Below are positions 1 to 8,071 of a stretch of DNA of 26,615 nucleotides, one piece after another. Position 1 is the stretch's first letter. Each line of letters opens with the position of its first letter. This stretch comes from JBELHR01 sp042091275 (lineage in GTDB: Bacteria; Bacteroidota; Bacteroidia; Flavobacteriales; Flavobacteriaceae): the NCBI GenBank assembly GCA_042091275.1, contig JBELHR010000027.1, positions 1-26,615 on the forward strand, given 5' to 3'. Below the pieces are notes generated by a model that worked only from the letters and a program-made list of their open reading frames with translations, had not been told where the DNA came from and made no database searches. The position numbers and the translations under genes are program-made.

Positions 1-6
1 TTTTTT

Positions 7-1605
7 TTAAATGTATTTGTATGCCGGTAATGTCAGAAACTCTTCAAAGGCATCGGATTGAACCAATTCATTAAAGATTTTAAACGCTCTGTCAAATTGA
101 TTGTTTGTAGAGTTGTTTTGACTTTGTGAATTTTTGATTTTAAGTACTTCATCCTTGTAGATGGATAGATACAAGTTCCTGTCGAAGACTCTTCCGTCCT
201 CCAGTAATGCATTGTTTCTCAACCATTGCCATACTTGTGAGCGCGAAATTTCTGCAGTGGCAGCGTCCTCCATAAGGTTGTAAAGAGCTACCGCTCCAAA
301 GCCTCTCAACCAAGCTTCTATATACAGAATTCCAACGTTTATATTCTTGCGTATTCCAGATTCTGTGATGTTTCCCTGAGGAAGTTCTACTAGGTCTCGT
401 TCAGAAACAACTAGGTCTTTGAGTAATACGTTTATTTGATTTTTAGTCTTCATGTGTTTGTCAAACTCGGACCTTGCTACTTCTACAAGAGCCGGGTGAG
501 CAACCCAGGTTCCATCGTGGCCGTTTTTGACCTCTCTTTCCTTGTCTAATCGGACTTTTTCTAGGGCAATAGCATTTGCCTCTAGATTGTTTTTAATAGG
601 GATTTGAGCGGCCATACCACCTATGGCTAGAATGTTTCTTTTGTGACATCTTTGAATAACTAACTTTGAATAGGCCTCCATAAAGGGAGAAGTCATGGTT
701 ACCTGATCTCTATTAGGTAAAATAAAGTTATCGTGGTTTCTGAACTTTTTGATATACGAGAAAATATAATCCCATCGTCCACAATTTAGTCCGACGATAT
801 GATCTTTGAGTTCGTAGATAATTTCATCGAGTTGAAAACTCGCCGTTATGGTTTCTACCAAAACAGTTGCTTTGAAAGTTCCTATTGGCTGTTTGAGAAA
901 ACTCTCTGCAAAAGAAAACACCTCATTCCACCATCTAGCCTCCTTGTAGTGTTCCAGTTTTGGTAAATAGAAGTAGGGAGCTGTTCCTTGATCTGCTAAA
1001 ATTTTAGCATTGTGAAAGGCGTATAGACCAAAATCCACAAGACTCGCAGAGGCTTGTTTGCCTTGAATCAGCAAATGCCTTTCGTTTAAATGAAGACCGC
1101 GAGGTCTTACAATCAAAACCGCTGTTTTTGAATTTAGAGCATAGGATTTTCCGCGTTTGGAATCGACCAAAGAGATTGTTTTGTTATTGGCATCGAGCAG
1201 GTTTTGTTGTCCTTCCATACTGTTGGCCCAAGTAGGTGAGTTGCTGTCTTCCAAATCCGCCATAAAGGTTTTGGCTCCCGAGTTTAAGGCATTGATAATC
1301 ATTTTTCGATCTACAGGACCTGTAATTTCAACTCGACGATCTTGAAGATCCGCGGGTATTGCAGAGGCGATCCATTCTGAATTCCGAATGGATTCCGTTT
1401 CTTCAGGAAATTTCGGGAAATTACCAGAGTCGAAGTGTTTTTGTTGAATTTCTCTAGCAGTGAGTAGCTCTAGTCTAGAAGAATCGAATTTGTCGTGAAG
1501 CGCTTTTAGGAAGTCCATGGCTTCGTCTGTTAAGATCTCTGGATAGTAATTTTTTACCTCGTCGGCAAATGTTACTGGATGCTGTTTTAAGAGTGTGTTT
1601 TCCAT
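7..1605 (-). CDS. aceB: Malate synthase A
   Basis: Condenses glyoxylate with acetyl-CoA to malate, the second step of the glyoxylate shunt, in the cytosol. The 532-residue product has the usual malate synthase A length. Visible family marks are MADLEDSNSP near residue 110, the active-site arginine segment RPRGLHLNERH near 165, GLNCGRWDYIFS in the barrel, MEDAATAEISRSQ near 445 with the catalytic Asp region, and the C-terminal ending LPAYKYI. I chose the ATG at 1605: a longer open frame reaches 1704, but its extra 33 residues are hydrophobic and overlap the promoter and operator. The gene is divergent from an ScfR/RamB-type regulator, a pairing that fits acetate or fatty-acid control. Isocitrate lyase would be expected just left of the window, but that is inference. 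Confident. Confidence 0.95.
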   Translation of the reverse strand: MENTLLKQHPVTFADEVKNYYPEILTDEAMDFLKALHDKFDSSRLELLTAREIQQKHFDSGNFPKFPEETESIRNSEWIASAIPADLQDRRVEITGPVDRKMIINALNSGAKTFMADLEDSNSPTWANSMEGQQNLLDANNKTISLVDSKRGKSYALNSKTAVLIVRPRGLHLNERHLLIQGKQASASLVDFGLYAFHNAKILADQGTAPYFYLPKLEHYKEARWWNEVFSFAESFLKQPIGTFKATVLVETITASFQLDEIIYELKDHIVGLNCGRWDYIFSYIKKFRNHDNFILPNRDQVTMTSPFMEAYSKLVIQRCHKRNILAIGGMAAQIPIKNNLEANAIALEKVRLDKEREVKNGHDGTWVAHPALVEVARSEFDKHMKTKNQINVLLKDLVVSERDLVELPQGNITESGIRKNINVGILYIEAWLRGFGAVALYNLMEDAATAEISRSQVWQWLRNNALLEDGRVFDRNLYLSIYKDEVLKIKNSQSQNNSTNNQFDRAFKIFNELVQSDAFEEFLTLPAYKYI

Positions 1606-1624
1606 TTTATACTGATTTACAGGA

Positions 1625-1655
1625 CAATAATAGAATAAACAAATCAAAAAAACAA
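1625..1655 (-). promoter_or_regulatory. Promoter of aceB (-33 TTG, -7 TATTATTG)
   Basis: Read on the minus strand, TTG (1655-1653) is followed after exactly 20 nt by TATTATTG (1632-1625), close to the Bacteroidetes TAnnTTTG -7 box. The start codon is about 20 nt further on. The -33 element directly abuts the GCGAACGTTCGC palindrome, which is a position suited to an activator. Inferred from motif and spacing only. Confidence 0.55.
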
Positions 1656-1702
1656 GCGAACGTTCGCTAAATGTGAAAAATATTCTTTTTTCATACGTTC
1701 GC
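1656..1702. promoter_or_regulatory. Operator-like GCGAACGT repeats between aceB and its regulator
   Basis: A perfect 12-bp palindrome GCGAACGTTCGC lies at 1656-1667. On the minus strand the octamer GCGAACGT (1667-1660) recurs at 1702-1695 inside ATTTTGCGAACG, a 35-bp offset. RamB/ScfR regulators are known to bind sites with TTTGC/GCAAA cores, and the second site contains TTTGCGAA. One copy abuts the aceB -33 element and the other lies just upstream of the regulator -7 element. Binding by the adjacent regulator is inference. Confidence 0.6.
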
Positions 1703-1710
1703 AAAATTGT

Positions 1711-1718
1711 TATCTTTA
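1711..1718 (+). promoter_or_regulatory. Probable -7 box of the ScfR-like regulator
   Basis: TATCTTTA matches TAnnTTTG at seven of eight positions and ends 12 nt before the ATG at 1731. The upstream -33 element is not clear. The second GCGAACGT site (1695-1702) falls between the expected -33 and this box, which would suit autoregulation. Confidence 0.45.
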
Positions 1719-1730
1719 CCTAACATTATT

Positions 1731-3209
1731 ATGGAACAGGACTATATAAAACTCATTTTTGGCTTAAAGCTAAAGCAAATTAGAACCGATCGAGACCTTT
1801 CTTTGTTTGGTCTTTCCAAGCTTTCGGGTTTGTCAAAATCGTATTTAAATGAAATCGAAAAGGGTAAAAAATACCCTAAGCCTGATAAGATTGCGATTCT
1901 TTCAGAAAAACTAGATATACCCTATGACCAAATGGTCTCCCTAAAGTTGGATAAAAATCTAGCTCCGATTGGAGAACTGTTGCAATCCAAGATTTTAAAA
2001 GAGATACCTCTTGAACTATTTGGGATTAAGGAAGGTGATTTGATTGATATTGTTTCGAATGCCCCCGCGAAAGTAAATGCCTTTATAAGTACTATTATTG
2101 AAATTGCTCAGCATTATAACTTTAGCAAAGAGAGTTTCTTTTTGGCTTCTGTCCGTTCTTTTCAAGAGGCAAATAATAATTATTTTGAAGAATTAGAGGA
2201 GGCAGTCACGAGTTTTGTCAAAGCTTATCAAGTGGATGAAAGTATGGTGCTGAGCTCTAAAGTTTTAGAGGAAATTCTCGTGGAAGAATACGGGTATACT
2301 ATCGATGACAAAGAGTTGATGCGTTACAGTGAACTGGAAAATCTCAGATCTGTTCTCACTCCCAAATCAAAAACTCTTTTAATAGCAGAGTCGATAGATG
2401 AGCCCCAGAGAACTTTTATTTACGCTAAGGAAATAGCGTATAATTACTTAAAAATTTCAGATCGATTATTTACTTTTCCTTGGATTAAGTTTAACAGTTT
2501 TGATCAGGTTTTAAATAATTTTTATGCCTCCTATTTTGCAGGTTCACTAATTATCCCAAAGTCTAGTTTGGCTCTTCAGTTAACGGATATTTTTGAAAAG
2601 GAAAGTTTTAAAGAGAAGCTGTTTTTAAATTTAATGCATTCGTATAATGCATCTCCAGAGTCCTTCTATCAGCGACTTACCAATATTTTACCTAAGGATT
2701 TTAATATAAGAAACTTGTTTTTTCTCCGTTTTACCCACAGGGAAGGCAGTGAGCGGTTTCATTTGAAAAAAGAACTCCATTTATCACACCATCACAGTCC
2801 TCGTGCCAATCAATCCAATGAACATTATTGCAGACGATGGGTATCTCTTAAGGTCTTGGAGGATATTCAGCAAAACGGTAAAACCCATCAGTTTGATTTG
2901 CAAATTTCGAATTACGCGGATGATAAAACTCAATATTTGGTTCTCTCCTCAGCGACAGCCGACCCCTTTAGAGAGAAGCAATATAGGAGTATCAGTGTTG
3001 GGCTGCTGATAAACAAGCAGTTGAAGAGGAAAATTCAGTTTTTGGATGACGAAAAAATTAAAAAGAGAGATGTTGGAGTAACCTGTGAACGTTGTTCTAT
3101 ATTGGATTGTAAGGAGAGAATGGCAGCAGCCACTTCATTGGTCAAAGAGACAAAAGATATAAAAATTGCCCAAGTCGTGGATGAATTAAGCGAAAAGTTC
3201 GATGCTTAA
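1731..3209 (+). CDS. XRE-family regulator of the RamB/ScfR (short-chain fatty acyl) type
   Basis: A 492-residue DNA-binding regulator. Residues about 8-62 form an XRE/Cro-type helix-turn-helix (LSKLSGLSKSYLNEIEKG). The long middle and end fit the IrrE-like/DUF2083 organisation of ScfR regulators, finishing with a cysteine cluster CERCSILDC near 451-459, which matches the C-terminal Cys region of RamB, PccR and MccR relatives. Known ScfR members sense short-chain acyl-CoA and control acetate, propionate or glyoxylate-shunt genes. The divergent malate synthase makes control of the shunt the natural role here. I chose the ATG at 1731 because it follows a TATCTTTA box; the open frame starts eight codons earlier. 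It ends 11 nt from a convergent gene. Family confident, target inferred. Confidence 0.85.
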   Translation: MEQDYIKLIFGLKLKQIRTDRDLSLFGLSKLSGLSKSYLNEIEKGKKYPKPDKIAILSEKLDIPYDQMVSLKLDKNLAPIGELLQSKILKEIPLELFGIKEGDLIDIVSNAPAKVNAFISTIIEIAQHYNFSKESFFLASVRSFQEANNNYFEELEEAVTSFVKAYQVDESMVLSSKVLEEILVEEYGYTIDDKELMRYSELENLRSVLTPKSKTLLIAESIDEPQRTFIYAKEIAYNYLKISDRLFTFPWIKFNSFDQVLNNFYASYFAGSLIIPKSSLALQLTDIFEKESFKEKLFLNLMHSYNASPESFYQRLTNILPKDFNIRNLFFLRFTHREGSERFHLKKELHLSHHHSPRANQSNEHYCRRWVSLKVLEDIQQNGKTHQFDLQISNYADDKTQYLVLSSATADPFREKQYRSISVGLLINKQLKRKIQFLDDEKIKKRDVGVTCERCSILDCKERMAAATSLVKETKDIKIAQVVDELSEKFDA

Positions 3210-3220
3210 CAGCGAGTAAA

Positions 3221-3649
3221 TCAAGTCCAAGAAATCCCTCTTTTGTCAATTTCTCGCATAAGAAGGTTTATGTCGTTAGGATCGCATCTTTGGGTGTCTA
3301 AAACAAAAAGTTCCGTTTTACCTCTCTTAAAAATATAATCACCGGCAAAACGTCTCACATTAGTTACTTCTTCGAGGTCTATCTTTTTTTGGAATAAGCC
3401 CGTCTTAGAAAGAAGATTTTTTTTCAATACGGCGTAACCTTTTTTGCTTATAAACTGATAATAAATAATAAAAAACAAGGATATAAAAACGAAACCAGCT
3501 CCTGTCGAATTAAAGACAAGTTCCGGAGAGAATTTATAATTGGAATCGAAAAGAAGATCAAAAACAATAAATACCATTCCTAGAATAAGGTAATAGATAA
3601 TCTGATTTTTGGAGCCTTTTAATTCGGCAGGGTTATGACGTATTTTCAT
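3221..3649 (-). CDS. Small membrane protein with PH-like C-terminal half
   Basis: A 142-residue protein with two predicted transmembrane segments (about residues 17-32 and 50-66), followed by a soluble, basic half (KKGYAVLKKNLLSKTGLFQKK, then IDLEEVTNVRR and a final acidic/basic helix). That plan resembles bacterial PH-domain membrane proteins, in which a beta-rich domain sits on the cytoplasmic side. The 148-residue protein at 22642-23088 shares the same plan. It is the last gene of a minus-strand group with two DoxX-like genes, 33 nt after the previous stop. Function unknown; the PH assignment comes from overall pattern and is moderate. Confidence 0.7.
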   Translation of the reverse strand: MKIRHNPAELKGSKNQIIYYLILGMVFIVFDLLFDSNYKFSPELVFNSTGAGFVFISLFFIIYYQFISKKGYAVLKKNLLSKTGLFQKKIDLEEVTNVRRFAGDYIFKRGKTELFVLDTQRCDPNDINLLMREIDKRGISWT

Positions 3650-3682
3650 TTTAGGGGGTCTTAGAGACTATGAATTTAGTAA

Positions 3683-4021
3683 TTATCTCAGTACACCAAA
3701 AAAAATATAGAAATTTAATACCATATAAAAGATTGCTGGCAAGGAAATCCAAAGGCTGTCTTTTAACCTCAATCGCACAATTGTTCCGCAAAGCATGAGC
3801 AATGCGAGGCCAAGAGAAGATATTATTAATAAAAAATTATATTTTAAGCCCACTAGCTGCCCGAGACCCCCAATGAATTCCAAAAAGATTATAGATAGGC
3901 TGAGTTTTTCTAATCCAAACCGTTTGAATTCGGCTTTCATATTGGGAGAGATAAAATAAAAAATAACGTATCCGAGAAATGAGATTCCGGATATCAAAGT
4001 CAAAATAGTGATTAGAGTCAA
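3683..4021 (-). CDS. DoxX-like four-helix membrane protein (second of a pair)
   Basis: A 112-residue, almost wholly hydrophobic protein with about four transmembrane helices and the segment EFKRFGLEKLS after helix 1, characteristic of DoxX-like (DoxX_2) proteins. The start is TTG at 4021, six nucleotides after the stop of the upstream paralogue. The only in-frame ATG, at residue 28, would remove the first helix, so I keep TTG. The neighbour at 4028-4366 has the same length and the matching EFKQFGLNDIT segment but is otherwise diverged, suggesting an old tandem duplication. No substrate can be given; some DoxX proteins act with redox or sulfur enzymes, but nothing here supports that. Confidence 0.75.
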   Translation of the reverse strand: MTLITILTLISGISFLGYVIFYFISPNMKAEFKRFGLEKLSLSIIFLEFIGGLGQLVGLKYNFLLIISSLGLALLMLCGTIVRLRLKDSLWISLPAIFYMVLNFYIFFGVLR

Positions 4022-4027
4022 ACTTGT

Positions 4028-4366
4028 TTATTGAATTGAGAGATACGCAAGAGTTGCGCAAGCGATTAATAAAATTAGTGATGGCAGTCGTTGTTTGAAA
4101 GGATTATTTACCTTAAAATGGAAATATTGAGCCGAAATCATAAAAACACCCATGAGAATTGATGAACCAAAAACCAGTGAAGGAAACCAAATTCCCGCAA
4201 CCAAAAGCGTTGCGAGGGAGTTTTTTGAGGCTCCAACTAGATTTCTTGTTATGTCATTTAGCCCGAATTGTTTAAACTCTTTTATAACATTATGAAACCT
4301 AAATACCCAAACATATAGGACGGATAAGGCTATGCCGATTTGTAAAATTATCATTGAGTTTTCCAT
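4028..4366 (-). CDS. DoxX-like four-helix membrane protein (first of a pair)
   Basis: A 112-residue integral membrane protein with about four helices. After helix 1 it carries EFKQFGLNDITRNLVG, the same signature position as its downstream neighbour's EFKRFGLEKLS. The ATG at 4366 is clear. It heads a three-gene minus-strand group (two DoxX-like proteins and a PH-like membrane protein) with short gaps, so the three probably share a transcript. The 58 nt upstream are AT-rich, with no convincing complete -33/-7 pair. Function unknown. Confidence 0.75.
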   Translation of the reverse strand: MENSMIILQIGIALSVLYVWVFRFHNVIKEFKQFGLNDITRNLVGASKNSLATLLVAGIWFPSLVFGSSILMGVFMISAQYFHFKVNNPFKQRLPSLILLIACATLAYLSIQ

Positions 4367-4424
4367 GATTTTTCAGTTTTATAGTTGTCGAATATTTGTT
4401 TAAATAATTACAATTTTAAGTGCT

Positions 4425-5324
4425 TTATAAGGGATTTGCATTAAAAGTATCTCCTTGATTCAGATCTCCCGAATCAAAGCCTTTTTTAAACCACCTCATT
4501 CTTTGTGCAGAGGTTCCGTGTGTAAAGGAGTCCGGTACTACGTGACCTGTCGCATTTCTTTGAAGGCGATCGTCTCCAATAGCATTTGCAGCATTGAGAG
4601 CTTCATCTAATTCTCCAACATCTAGCCAATCTAAATCTCTTTGAGAATAATGCGCCCAAACGCCTGCTAGAAAATCTGCTTGAAGCTCTAGCCGGACAGA
4701 ATAGGTGTTGTATTCTTTTTTACTCATTGTATTTCTCATCTGATCCATTTGATCTGTAATTCCCATGATTTTTTGAATATGATGTCCAACTTCGTGCGCT
4801 ATTACATAGGCTTGAGCAAAATCACCTGGGGCATTTAGTTTGTATTCGAGATCGTTAAAAAAACTCAAATCTATATATAGCTTTTCATCCGCAGGGCAAT
4901 AAAAAGGTCCTGTTGCACTTGAGGCCAAACCACATGCAGACTTAATAGAATTTGAAAATAAAACCAAAATAGGTTCTCTGTAATTTGGTATAATTTGAGA
5001 CCAAACGTCTTCGGTACTAGCTAAAATAACTTCGCTAAAAAGGGCTAATTCATCTTCTTTACTAGAACTTTCATAGGATTGGGTTGCTGTTCCTGATGCA
5101 ATGGGGTTCTGTCCTGTAAATTGACTTATAAAATCGAGAGGATTGGTTCCAGTTAGCCAAAAAAAACCAATAAATACCCCTAAGACAATTAGTCCTTTTT
5201 TGGAAAAAAGAAAGCGAACTAGAGGAATTAAAAGAGCCGGATTAATTCCACCTCCACCACCTCGTACAGATTGTCCGCGGCGGTCTTCTACGTTGGAACT
5301 CCTTCTTTTACCTTGCCATTTCAT
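4425..5324 (-). CDS. Membrane-anchored neutral zinc metallopeptidase (YpfJ family)
   Basis: A 299-residue protein. A basic N-terminus with RRGQSVRGGGGG is followed by one transmembrane helix (about 44-58) and an extracytoplasmic peptidase domain. The zinc site HEVGHH (HExxH) lies near residue 176, with the expected downstream acidic residue in RLELQADFLAGVWAHY near 212. The Cys pair ACGLAS...PFYCP and the late FTHGTSAQRMRWF segment are also typical of the YpfJ/KPN_02809 family of neutral zinc metallopeptidases. Physiological substrate unknown. It sits 51 nt downstream of the helicase gene on the same strand and may be cotranscribed. All expected catalytic residues are present. Confident in family. 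Confidence 0.9.
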   Translation of the reverse strand: MKWQGKRRSSNVEDRRGQSVRGGGGGINPALLIPLVRFLFSKKGLIVLGVFIGFFWLTGTNPLDFISQFTGQNPIASGTATQSYESSSKEDELALFSEVILASTEDVWSQIIPNYREPILVLFSNSIKSACGLASSATGPFYCPADEKLYIDLSFFNDLEYKLNAPGDFAQAYVIAHEVGHHIQKIMGITDQMDQMRNTMSKKEYNTYSVRLELQADFLAGVWAHYSQRDLDWLDVGELDEALNAANAIGDDRLQRNATGHVVPDSFTHGTSAQRMRWFKKGFDSGDLNQGDTFNANPL

Positions 5325-5375
5325 AAACTTGTTAATTAGGTGTTCCTCTAAGATAAGAATTCATTTTTACAATTT

Positions 5376-6680
5376 CTAAATCTCGTAGAGTCGTATTTTT
5401 CGCTTTTTGAGCTTAGAGTTATTTAGTTTGGTAATTAGGCTTTTGGTTTTGGTTCTGGGAACTGCAACAAATGCGCAGTCTGACTTTAACTCTATCGTTC
5501 CGAGTTCATCTTTTGATAGATTACCCTGTTTAAAAAACATTCCAGCAATATCTCCTTTTGAAATTTTATCCTTTCTTCCACCAGATAGGAATAGTGTACT
5601 GTAATAGGTCGGTTTTAGAATTTTGCCTCCCTGGACTTTTACGCGATCGAGCTCTGGCATAAAATCGGGTAGAGCTTTAGTTTTTGCCTTTAGAACATAG
5701 GCAATTCCAGATTTATCTACACGAGCTGTTCTTCCATTTCGATGGGTAAACTCCTCTATTTTTAGGGGAAGCTCAAAATGAATTATATATTTTAACTCAG
5801 GGATGTCTATTCCACGAGCAGCGAGATCTGTGGCTAGAAGAATAGAAGTACTCCCATTTCTAAACTTGATTAGAGCTCGCTCTCTATCCTTTTGCTCCAT
5901 ACCTCCATAGAAGCAACTGTGAGGAATCTTGTTTTTTTCTAAAAAAGAGCTTAACACTTGAATGCTGTCTCTAAAGTTGCAAAACACAATGCCGTTTTTA
6001 GGGCTATTTTGTTGAATTAATTCCTGAAGAACTTGCAGCTTTCCAGTTTGAGGGGCTTCGACCATAACGGTTTTTAGCTTGGACTTACTGTTCTTGTCTA
6101 AATAATTGATTTCCAGTTCATTTTCATGCCCTACAAACATGGGTATTTGTTGGTCTGTGGTCGCTGAAGTCAGCGTTCGATAGCGAAGGTGGTCTAATTG
6201 GTGGATTATAAAAGTCAAGTCATTTTCAAAACCTATTTCAAGAGACTTGTCAAACTCATCCAAGACGAGTTGTTCTAGGTCGGAAGTACTCAGCCGCTTA
6301 TTTCTAATGTGATCGGCAATTCTGCCCGGAGTTCCAACGACAATTACAGGAGGGCTAAGGAGATCTTCTTTGTCCTTGGTGACGGATCTTCCTCCATAAA
6401 GAGCATTTATCTTATAGCCTGTTCCAATTTGACGAATAACTTGTTCTATTTGCAGTGCCAATTCTCGTGAAGGAACCAAAATCAAGGCTTGGGTATTTCG
6501 AACCTTAGGGTCAATTCTTTCTAATAAGGGTAAAATAAACGCAAGGGTCTTTCCAGAGCCCGTGGGAGAGAGAAGCGTTATATTGTCGCAGTCTTTTGAT
6601 GCTGCTAAAACCTCTTTTTGCATGGGGTTTAACCCTGAAATACCGAGTTTCTCTAAAACTTCTTTTTGATTCTTTATCAT
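5376..6680 (-). CDS. DEAD-box RNA helicase with DbpA/YxiN-type C-terminal domain
   Basis: A 434-residue ATP-dependent RNA helicase. Motifs in order: Q-like LNPMQ (18-22), I SPTGSGKT (38-45), Ia PSRELALQ, GG, Ib TPGR (117-120), II DEFD (141-144) in place of DEAD, III SAT (172-174), V ATDLAARGID, VI HRNGRTAR. Residues about 366-433 (KISKGDIAGMFFKQGNL... to the end) look like the DbpA RNA-binding domain, which in DbpA/YxiN recognises hairpin 92 of 23S rRNA, so a role in large-subunit ribosome assembly is likely. The DEFD variant keeps the two catalytic acidic residues. Start ATG at 6680. Sixty-three nucleotides separate it from the stop of ilvA upstream. Confidence 0.9.
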   Translation of the reverse strand: MIKNQKEVLEKLGISGLNPMQKEVLAASKDCDNITLLSPTGSGKTLAFILPLLERIDPKVRNTQALILVPSRELALQIEQVIRQIGTGYKINALYGGRSVTKDKEDLLSPPVIVVGTPGRIADHIRNKRLSTSDLEQLVLDEFDKSLEIGFENDLTFIIHQLDHLRYRTLTSATTDQQIPMFVGHENELEINYLDKNSKSKLKTVMVEAPQTGKLQVLQELIQQNSPKNGIVFCNFRDSIQVLSSFLEKNKIPHSCFYGGMEQKDRERALIKFRNGSTSILLATDLAARGIDIPELKYIIHFELPLKIEEFTHRNGRTARVDKSGIAYVLKAKTKALPDFMPELDRVKVQGGKILKPTYYSTLFLSGGRKDKISKGDIAGMFFKQGNLSKDELGTIELKSDCAFVAVPRTKTKSLITKLNNSKLKKRKIRLYEI

Positions 6681-6743
6681 CTTTTAATAGCTCTTTCGAA
6701 AAGACGAAAAGCTATGTCAAAGATACAATTCCCTAACTAGATA

Positions 6744-8000
6744 CTAAATCAACATCTGAAATAGATCGGGTTTGTTGTTGAGGTATTCTCCAAAGAAGTT
6801 TTTAACCTTCATTCTGTCAATCAAATTAGAGATGTCTTCAGGATTCTTGAGCTCCAATCCTACGACAGCCGGTCCCGAATTTCTATTGTTCTTTTTGGAA
6901 TACTCAAAGTGAGTAATATCGTCATTTGGACCCAAAATTTCATTTAAAAACTCCCGTAAAGCCCCTGCTCGCTGAGGAAATCGAACGATAAAATAGTGTT
7001 TGTGGCCAGAGTGCAATAAGGCACGCTCTTTTATTTCCTCCGTTCGTGTGATATCATTATTTGACCCGCTTAGGAGACAGACCACATTTTTACCTTTTAT
7101 CTCCCGGTGGAATTTGTCGAGAACAGCTGTTGTAAGTGCTCCAGCAGGTTCTACCACAATAGCGTTTTTATTGTATAAATCGAGTATGGTTTGACAGACC
7201 TTCCCTTCGTGAACCGTCACCATAGAATCTAAATTACCTTTACAAATATCAAAATTTAGATCTCCTACTTCTTGAACGGATGCACCATCTACAAACTTAT
7301 CTATGTTTTCAATTCTAGTATTTATTCCCAGATTTATGGAGGTAGACATAGAGGGAGCACCTTCTGGTTCGACTCCAATGATTTTAGTTTGGGGCGATAG
7401 CTTTTTAAAAACACTCGATACACCTGCAGCTAGTCCTCCTCCTCCAACAGGAAGGAATAGGTAATCAATTTCTGTCTTGGTCTGTTCTAGAATCTCTAAT
7501 GCTATTGTTGCTTGTCCCTCAATTACTTTTAAATCGTGAAAAGGATGTACAAAAGCCATGTTATTCTCTTTACAAAACTCCAAGGCGCTCTTGGAGGCAT
7601 CGTCAAAGGTATCGCCAGTCAAAATAATTTCAACACAATCTCCTCCAAACATTCTGACTTGTTCGATTTTTTGTTTTGGTGTTGGCTTAGGCATAAAAAT
7701 CACCCCTGAAATTTGTTTAGATTGACAGGAGTAGGCAACACCTTGGGCGTGATTTCCCGCACTTGCGCATACTACGCCTCTTTTGATTTCTTCCTCTGAT
7801 AAGGAAGAGATTTTGTTGTAAGCTCCTCTTATTTTATAGGATCTAACCTCTTGCAAATCCTCTCTTTTGAACACGATATTTGCCTCATACTTATCCGATA
7901 AGTATTGATTTTTTTGCAGGGGAGTTTTTAGAACCACCTCTTTAAGAAGTAGTGCTGTTTTTCTTACTTCCTCCATTGAAACCTTTAGATTTATATCCAT
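6744..8000 (-). CDS. ilvA: Threonine ammonia-lyase, biosynthetic (isoleucine pathway)
   Basis: Converts L-threonine to 2-oxobutanoate and ammonia with PLP, the first committed step to isoleucine. The 418-residue form matches the short, single-ACT-like biosynthetic type. Visible are the PLP lysine in SYKIRGA (K56), SAGNHAQG (80-87), the phosphate-binding loop GGGGLAAG (186-193), VEPAGA (282-287), SGSNND (310-315), and a C-terminal ACT-like regulatory domain (334-418) for feedback control. I chose the ATG at 8000: an in-frame ATG at 8030 lies inside the 3' arm and T-run of an intrinsic terminator and cannot be the main start. Expression appears controlled by the isoleucine leader peptide and attenuator directly upstream. 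Confidence 0.95.
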   Translation of the reverse strand: MDINLKVSMEEVRKTALLLKEVVLKTPLQKNQYLSDKYEANIVFKREDLQEVRSYKIRGAYNKISSLSEEEIKRGVVCASAGNHAQGVAYSCQSKQISGVIFMPKPTPKQKIEQVRMFGGDCVEIILTGDTFDDASKSALEFCKENNMAFVHPFHDLKVIEGQATIALEILEQTKTEIDYLFLPVGGGGLAAGVSSVFKKLSPQTKIIGVEPEGAPSMSTSINLGINTRIENIDKFVDGASVQEVGDLNFDICKGNLDSMVTVHEGKVCQTILDLYNKNAIVVEPAGALTTAVLDKFHREIKGKNVVCLLSGSNNDITRTEEIKERALLHSGHKHYFIVRFPQRAGALREFLNEILGPNDDITHFEYSKKNNRNSGPAVVGLELKNPEDISNLIDRMKVKNFFGEYLNNKPDLFQMLI

Positions 8001-8017
8001 ATCTGTAATTTTTACGC

Positions 8018-8045
8018 AAAAAAAAACCATCCTTCGGGATGGTTT
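8018..8045 (-). terminator. Intrinsic terminator / attenuator upstream of ilvA
   Basis: On the minus strand AAACCATCC, loop CGAA, GGATGGTTT form a perfect 9-bp stem (8045-8024), followed by more T residues to 8018. It ends only 17 nt before the ilvA ATG at 8000, so transcripts that reach ilvA from any upstream promoter must pass it. With the Ile leader peptide this makes it the terminator of an attenuator rather than a simple end for the upstream gene. Confidence 0.88.
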
Positions 8046-8068
8046 AAGTTTATATTTTTTATACCATC
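8038..8068 (-). promoter_or_regulatory. Candidate antiterminator hairpin of the ilvA attenuator
   Basis: In the minus-strand RNA, GAUGGU (8068-8063), a few nt after the leader stop codon, is perfectly complementary to ACCAUC (8043-8038) inside the 5' arm of the terminator. The loop is 19 nt. Pairing would remove six of nine terminator base pairs, so the structures exclude one another. A ribosome at the stop codon would cover GAUGGU; one stalled at Ile codons 15-17 would leave it free. Confidence 0.65.
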
Positions 8069-8071
8069 AAT

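Noticed and set aside
1606..1704. N-terminal extension of malate synthase (33 extra residues)
   Set aside because: It overlaps the operator palindrome and promoter, its residues are hydrophobic and unlike the family N-terminus, and the ATG at 1605 gives the normal length.
8001..8030. Upstream ATG at 8030 as the ilvA start
   Set aside because: It lies in the terminator stem directly before the T-run; the ATG at 8000 gives the usual IlvA N-terminus.
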